From Leishmania donovani (Eukaryota; Euglenozoa; Kinetoplastea; Trypanosomatida; Trypanosomatidae), in the NCBI RefSeq assembly GCF_000227135.1, contig NC_018254.1, positions 519,589 to 583,588 of the forward strand: a stretch of 64,000 bases of DNA, read 5' to 3'. Every line of letters starts with the position of its first letter. The first letter of the stretch is position 1. The position numbers and the translations under genes are program-made. The notes beneath the pieces were generated by a model that had not been told where the DNA came from, did not search any database, and saw only the letters and a program-made list of their open reading frames with translations. This document shows positions 58,585 through 64,000 of this stretch, piece by piece.

Positions 58585-61424
58585 ACTTTCCTCTGCCCCG
58601 CTTCGCATCTCTTTTCCCTTCTTCCAGCACGTGTGCGAGTTGCGTGGTGGGGTGAGGAAGAGGGCCGGAGGACGAAACGAAAAAAAAACACGAAAATGTG
58701 ATAGCGCACCGGGACACACGTGTGTACACACCAGCGCCTCTTTCTCGATCGATACCTGCGGAGCACCTCATTTGTGTGTGCGTATGGTGTTGCGCATCTC
58801 CCTCCCTTGAATCAAATGATTGCTTGGTGAGATCATCTGGTATGGCGCATTACCTTTACTATTATTATTTCGGTTGTGTGCTTTCCGCCTCTTCTTTGCT
58901 CTCGTTCCCGTAACTCTGCGTGCGTGTTGTGTACGTATGCGTGCGCCAGTATATGTATATGCGCGGCCATTTTGTGCCTAGTATTATTCTTGTCGTCTGT
59001 TTTTTTTTTCTTTTCCGCTTCCCCTCCTCTGTCTTTCTCGTTCCCGTTTCCATTATTTTTGTCTTGTATTGAATGCTTGCCCCTCCCCCTTTTTTTGTGG
59101 ACAATGTATCGCAGTACTGTTATGCTGGCCGCCGACGCGAAAGAAACGAGGGAGAATGCTACTTTTTGATTTTATTGTCTTCCTGATGTTCCTCTTGCAC
59201 TCCTCTTTGGCCTTGCACACCTGCTGTAAATGAAAACCACGGCTTGGTCGCCTGCTATCTTTTTGCCACCCTTTTGCGCCTCCTCGCCACGGTGATGCCA
59301 GTTTTTTTTTTTTCGCCCTCGGTTTATGCGCCTGTTCGTGCGTGCGGCGGAGCAGGGCAAGGCACTAGAAAAGGGCGCGCGTACGGCACGAAACTGTATA
59401 TCTTTCCCCGCGGAGGTGAGGTGGGGTGAAAGGAGCATGGTTGAAAAGTGGCTAGTTGAGCCGTTGAGTCACCACACACGCGAAGTACCCCGCTAGTGGC
59501 TTTATCGACTAGACTGAAGGGGGAGGGGGAGGCTTTATGCTCATGGCAATGCTGTGTGTGTGTACGTGTCAAAGCCTTTTCAAGGTCTTCTCTCCCCTCC
59601 CCCTCCCCTCCCTCCTCCTTTTTTTCTCCGCTGTTGACTTCTTTGTTTTACGTATTCTTTTTTTTTTAATGGACGCTTCTCCTCTCTTCTCCGTCGTGCT
59701 TCTGTGTCGTTTCGTTATTTCCTCCTCCGTATCGTCTGCACGTCCGTTGAGCGGGGCAGTGAAGCCGCGAAGCTAAAGAGACATATCGGTGGGATGTTGC
59801 TGACACCAGCCCGCGTTTGGCAACCCTCTACGCGCCCTCTTCGTACTATTATTTCCGGCATATCCGCTGGTGATGGCGGGTGGCGTTCCTCTTGCGCTCT
59901 TTGTGGCCGTGCTTAGTAACGGGTTCTGCTCGAAGAGGCCGCTGGAAAACGTTGGAAACAAAACCCGTCTAGTGTCCTTTAGGCTGCATTGTGTAGAAAG
60001 CACAAGGTGCAGACACTTAGACATGCGCACGCTAGCGCCTTTCTCTGTCGCTCGCGAAGAGACAAGACACACACACACACACACAGGTAAAAAGCGGAGA
60101 CCAGAAGGCAGAGAAAGCCCGAGGGCGTCGTGCTTGAGGTTCTTACGCCGGAAGAAGCACAATCATGGAGAGTGCACCACCGTCTCCTGCTGCGGCGAAA
60201 AAGAAAAGGGGGAGGGAATAAGAACGGAAGTGAAATACGGGAAGCAAAAAAAACGAGAAGGAAGCCATACAGCAACAAAAAAGGGCAACGTTGACTTCAT
60301 GGATCATTAGCCACCCCTCATTCACTGTATCCATCTAAGCTTCTTCTCTTGTTTGGCGTGGGGGTGGGCTTCGAATTTCTTCCCTTTTCATTTTATCTTC
60401 TTCCCCCTCCCTCCCTCCCTCCTCCCCTCACTCACCATTTTGTGTGCTTGTTTCCCCTTCCTCGCATTCCGTGTATTTCAGCCCTCCTCCCTCCCCCACT
60501 AACATCTTCTCTGTTTCCCTGTTCGACGTCACGGTTTTCCTCTTCTGCCCCCCCCCCTTCCTTTCCTCCTTCCTCGTCCTTCTCGTTCCCCACCCCTCCC
60601 CCCGCTCTCGTGCGGACCAGGAGGGGGAGGGGTGAGGGACACAACGAAGCGCAAAGAAGCTAGACATGAATAGGGGCAAGGCCACCGTGAACGGAGGCGA
60701 TCTGCATAGGGCTGCGCACACAGATCCGTTTTTATGTGCATGTGCGCGCCCGGTGACCGCCTGCCAAGTGCGTTGATGTTATCTGGCATGTCCGGTTTCG
60801 TGTGGGCTGCAGAGCACAACGGGGTAGGGTATCCATGTTCGATGACGAGAGTGCATCTTAACCGAAGGTTGTTGCACAGAAGCCTGGAGCTTCTCAACTC
60901 ATTCGCTTATCAGGAGATCGGATCCGAACCCTTCTGCTCCTGGCCCCTGACCCTTCTGCGCTTCCTCTCTCTTGCGCTGTATGCTCGCGCATGAGGATAC
61001 TTTGTCGGTGTTGCCCTCAAACTGTAGATCACACCACTACTCCGCTCCGACCTCCTCTTCTGTCTTTTCTTCGTATTCCACGGCACTTGCTCACATGCAC
61101 CTGACTCTCCCTCCCCCTCCCCTCTTACCAACCCTCTTACGCAACCCAAACTGCAACACCACGGTACGCCTAAACTCGAACAAAACGCAGCTCGCACGCG
61201 ACAAGCGCACGCAACAAGGCTGCGTGCACATCTTTTCGTCCTTTTACTGTCCTATGGCACATATCTGCGAAGACCTCCCTTAGGCAATACGCCCCTTCTC
61301 CCTCTCTCTCTTCGATCGACCGTGAAAGGCTGAAGCAAGCGGAAGACAGAGACGCATATACACGAGAAAGAACGTCTGTCGCTCCCCGGCGTCGACGAGA
61401 AGAGCACCCCCTCCCTCCACCTTC

Positions 61425-61447
61425 GTTGTTCTCCTCTGCGTCTTTAG
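61425..61447 (+). promoter_or_regulatory. Putative spliced-leader acceptor for the 56-residue protein
   Basis: GTTGTTCTCCTCTGCGTCTTTAG ends at 61447, 50 bases before the ATG at 61498. A tract this close supports the small gene as real. Confidence 0.6.
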
Positions 61448-61497
61448 CATTCTTTTTGCCCGCCTCCCCCCCCCTGCCCCGTCCTCACACTGCCAAG

Positions 61498-61668
61498 ATG
61501 TTTCCCGGTATGCAAGGCCCTCAGACGCTGCCGGATCAGGAGGCGTACCCGATGTTCTGGCGCAATCTTAACCGCTTCATAGCCATCACGACGGCCACCG
61601 TAGCGGTCGCTGTCGCCGTGCGCTACTGCGAGCAGCGCACGCACTCGATGCTGGTGTCGAGCCTGTGA
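61498..61668 (+). CDS. 56-residue single-span membrane protein
   Basis: A very small protein: a polar start (MFPGMQGPQTLPDQEAYPMF), a helix WRNLNRF, a hydrophobic segment IAITTATVAVAVAVRY (about 28-43) that could cross a membrane once, and a short tail ending MLVSSL. I know no family for it. The acceptor 50 bases upstream, the clear start in an AAGATG context and the change from C/T-rich leader to balanced codons support a real gene. Tiny one-span subunits are common in kinetoplastid respiratory and ATP-synthase complexes, so a mitochondrial place is possible but unproved. The frame is open upstream to 61426, but the added residues would precede or straddle the splice site. Confidence 0.62.
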   Translation: MFPGMQGPQTLPDQEAYPMFWRNLNRFIAITTATVAVAVAVRYCEQRTHSMLVSSL

Positions 61669-62715
61669 GACGTGTTAAACCGAAAAACGGCTAATAATTC
61701 TCTTTCGGCATCAGCACGGTCTCGCGCCGTGTGACTCAGGCCTCGTGTGCCTTTTTTTCACCGGTGCAGGGTGCCCATTCAGCGGTCGCTCAGGCGGGTC
61801 CACGGTTTCGCTTGTCGGGTCGACTTCTGCGCCCCGCCTCTCTCGATTTTGTAAACCACACTCCCCCCTCCCCCTCCCACCGCCACCACCGCTGTCTCGT
61901 CCTCAGGGAAGTTTTACACGGCGTTTCTTCTCTCTTGTTCGGGAGAAGTGGGTGTAGGGAGGGTTTGCGATGCCGGCGCAGCGTGTGTGTGCGCGCGTGT
62001 GTGTCTGTTTCTCTTCAAGTCCCTCACTCTGTGCAGGACTTTGTGCGTGATTCGCCTCTGAAAAGAAGTTCGCGAGAGACGTCCTTCCATGATAACAGCC
62101 GTAAATGGAGGTAAAGCGCGTGCGGCCAAAGCACACAGCCGCGCAGCGGACTGACGCTCGCGGACACACGTCAGTCAAGTAGTGCGCGTACTCGCCAAAC
62201 GAGGGTTTGCTCCGTCGCCTCGCGAACGCCACGCCGCCGCCCCTCGGGACTTGGTGATATCGCTGCACGAGCACTGTGCACGCTGAAGCGGTTCGAGAGA
62301 GGATCGTCGAAACGGCGATACGAGGCGAAAGCGGGAAACGATCGAGCCCGGCTGTTTTAGTACATCTCTTGCTTGCATCTAGCGCGAAACGAGTCTCTGT
62401 TGTCCGCTCTCGTCTTTTAGTTGCCGGGGCAGACTGCAGTCCGGCCACTGTTTTGCCCATCCTCCTCATCCTCCTCGCAATGCTCACTCTCTCGTCTTCG
62501 CTTCTTTCGCTCCCTACTGCTGTTGTGTCGGCGGCATGGGCTCACTCCAACCTCATCATCCCCCCTCCCTCCCGTGATGCGGGTTGCGTTGTTTTGCCTT
62601 TCCTTGCACTCATTATCTTTCGAAGCACAGGCGCGGGATTGCTTTAGTCACAGAACAGGCGGTCCTTTGCCAGTTTTCTTTTTGCGTGGCGCGCCCCCTT
62701 CGTCTCTCCCACACA
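61669..62715. other. Intergenic region upstream of the last gene
   Basis: CT-rich with a GT patch (61981-62003). TTATCTTTCGAAGCACAG ends at 62630 and may be the acceptor (leader 85 bases). The 194-residue minus-strand frame here is unsupported. Confidence 0.55.
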
Positions 62716-63372
62716 ATGGCCGCGTCCGCTTGTTCTTCTGCAGTTCATCTGGACAACTTCCGGCTGCTTGCAGCTGGAAATGATACAGCCAGTGCAGCCC
62801 AGTCATCGGCGCCTCTGACTGCGCCGCTTTCCTTCTCTCTTACCTTCCATTTCCAGCGTTATGATGGGGCCGACTTTGAGTCTCTCATCACCTCGTTGGG
62901 CGTCTCCGTCGACTTTGTGGCGGATGTGGCGTCGGAGAAAACGACGCTGATCTTGCTACCGCTCACCCCTGTTAGTGGCTCGTGGGCACGACCGGACTCC
63001 ACCACGGCAAACGGCGCCTTTTTGATGGCGGCCAGCGCGTCGGACTCAGCGACGTCCTCCTCTGATCATGAAGCAGGCGCTCCACTGGATGGCGCTGCTG
63101 GAGCCGTGCCAGGTGTGATGTATCAGCTGAGGGTGCACTTGAGCGATTTTCGCGCCTTGGAAGAGGTGCCGTTGAAGCATCTACTGCAGGTCAGTATGAT
63201 GCGTGTCCGGCTGGCACATCTCGGCACCGGTGATGGCGTCGCGAACAGCGACTTGAGTGACCCACGCACAGAGGAATGCTCGGTGGCGGCCTGGAATGTG
63301 ATTTGGCGGGTGCGGCGCAACCCACAAAACGAGCAAGAGCTGATACGCACGGTGCTGGACCCGCTCGCGTAG
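62716..63372 (+). CDS. Unknown 218-residue protein
   Basis: I do not recognise this protein. It looks largely beta: PLSFSLTFHFQRYDGADFES (about 38-57), VSVDFVADVASEKTTLILLP (about 63-82), YQLRVHLSDFRALEEVPLKH (about 137-156) and VSMMRVRLAHL, ending with CSVAAWNVIWRVRRN and a short helix. A Ser/Ala/Asp-rich loop (about 100-130) separates the two halves. No signal peptide, membrane span or catalytic motif. The frame is open to 62584, but the ATG at 62716 follows the presumed acceptor and begins the protein-like part (MAASACSSAVHLDNFRLLA). Confidence 0.7.
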   Translation: MAASACSSAVHLDNFRLLAAGNDTASAAQSSAPLTAPLSFSLTFHFQRYDGADFESLITSLGVSVDFVADVASEKTTLILLPLTPVSGSWARPDSTTANGAFLMAASASDSATSSSDHEAGAPLDGAAGAVPGVMYQLRVHLSDFRALEEVPLKHLLQVSMMRVRLAHLGTGDGVANSDLSDPRTEECSVAAWNVIWRVRRNPQNEQELIRTVLDPLA

Positions 63373-64000
63373 CGGGGGCAAACCACGGAAGCCACTCTCC
63401 ACCGCGTGGGTGATAATTTTCAGGGGTGTTCGCAGGTGCGGTGATGACTGTGAACGTTTAGGAATGGCGATGAAGAGTGTAGGCCCACCACAACCACCAC
63501 GGTTTTGCAAACATACACACACGCACACCAAGAAAGGAAAACAGAAAGAGCAGCCGTCAGCGTTCGTCAGAGGCAAGCATGCGCGTCAGGTGATTGGCGG
63601 TTTCCCTTCCTCTTCCACCACCGTGTCCATCGTACACAAAGTGCCACACCCGATGGTACGCCGGCGCACGTCTTTCGAATACTTTCAAGCCAGGCCATCT
63701 TCTGTTTTAGCATGAACACCAGCTCCCACTGACGTTCCCTCCGCTTGTTCTGTCACGGCCCTTCGCTTCTTTTTTTTTTTCACGCGTGTCCTCTTCCGCA
63801 ATGGATGCGACGCCCTCCTCGTGTGGTGATGATAACACTTGCTGCACTTGGCTCATTCCAACCCTGTCCGCACCCTTCCCTCCTCCTCCCACCTTCATTG
63901 TGCACAAGGTCACTAAGAAGAGCACTTGAATCTTGTCGAGCGAAATCGCTCTTTTTCTCTCGATCACGTTTCGCTGAGATCCGCTCCTTCCCCTCACCCC
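63373..64000. other. 3' flank at the window end
   Basis: Presumed 3' untranslated and intergenic DNA with a T run near 63770-63780 and C/T-rich sequence after it. No gene is seen before the window ends. Confidence 0.6.

Larger units (their letters stand above)
56920..61497. other. 4.6 kb gene-free region
   Basis: The longest gap between genes in the window. 57200-60300 is richer in A/T and in A or T runs than other intergenic DNA here. It contains purine-rich (57300-57600, 57780-57960, 60070-60290) and pyrimidine-rich (59580-59700, 60360-60600) blocks, a perfect hairpin at 58549-58584 and a CA run at 60068-60084. No open frame looks like a conserved protein on either strand. A slightly coding-like patch at 60734-60994 has no match I know. 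It may hold a long 3' untranslated region, RNA genes I cannot recognise, or a boundary element. Confidence 0.55.

Noticed and set aside
59870..60310. 146-residue + frame in the long gap
   Set aside because: A hydrophobic start, but most of it is Lys/Arg/His/Thr low complexity from purine-rich and CA-repeat DNA; no conserved motif.
60905..60940. Possible tRNA B-box on the minus strand (GGTTCGGATCC)
   Set aside because: The flanking bases do not form a T-arm stem, and no A-box or acceptor stem lies at the right distance.

Overview
The window looks like nuclear DNA of a kinetoplastid, most likely Leishmania or a close relative. The evidence is as follows. Eighteen intron-less protein genes all lie on the + strand, as in one long polycistronic unit. 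Most are preceded by a pyrimidine-rich tract and an AG that would serve as spliced-leader acceptor. The coding DNA is GC-rich, and the intergenic DNA is long, pyrimidine-rich and full of CA/GT runs. Three near-identical ~0.55-0.6 kb repeats resemble the SIDER2 retroposons of Leishmania. From memory only, the order choline/ethanolamine kinase ... amino acid transporter recalls L. major chromosome 27. I could not check this.

Layout. 1-3.3 kb: decayed coding sequence with open stretches in shifting frames. 4.2-6.1 kb: choline/ethanolamine kinase. 7.1-7.8 kb: SIDER2-like copy A. 8.4-11.1 kb: Schlafen-type (AlbA_2) protein. 12.6-13.2 kb: ESCRT-III subunit VPS2. 14.4-15.0 kb: repeat copy B, with an assembly gap. 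16.1-18.7 kb: NOC1/Mak21-like ribosome-assembly factor. 20.3-21.3 kb: proteasome lid subunit RPN3. 22.7-26.7 kb: large protein with cyclic-nucleotide-binding folds. 29.2-31.3 kb: unknown coiled-coil protein. 33.1-33.6 kb: small membrane protein, probably mitochondrial. 35.0-36.4 kb: polyprenol/steroid 5-alpha-reductase family. 37.1-39.3 kb: helical-repeat (PPR-like) protein. 39.6-40.15 kb: repeat copy C. 41.0-41.4 kb: Mic10. 42.5-43.3 kb: bacterial-type GNAT acetyltransferase. 44.3-44.7 kb: RNA polymerase II subunit RPB11. 45.8-46.7 kb: a second decayed coding region. 47.3-52.2 kb: giant multi-membrane-span protein fused to a DGAT2 acyltransferase. 53.4-54.7 kb: unknown, probably mitochondrial protein. 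55.5-56.9 kb: amino acid permease. 56.9-61.5 kb: unusually long gene-free stretch with a perfect 14-bp hairpin. 61.5-61.7 kb: 56-residue membrane protein. 62.7-63.4 kb: unknown 218-residue protein.

The genes do not form one pathway, which is normal for trypanosomatid units. Some themes recur. Lipid and dolichol metabolism is represented by the choline/ethanolamine kinase, the polyprenol reductase-like protein and the DGAT2 fusion. Mitochondrial architecture or expression is represented by Mic10, the PPR-like protein and two or three small putative organelle proteins. Core machinery is represented by RPB11, RPN3, NOC1 and VPS2. The most unusual items are the multi-span/DGAT2 fusion with triplicated internal motifs, the Schlafen-domain protein, the bacterial-type GNAT, the three almost identical retroposon copies (one interrupted by an undersized gap) and the two decayed genes. 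I saw no tRNA, rRNA, CRISPR or autonomous transposon.
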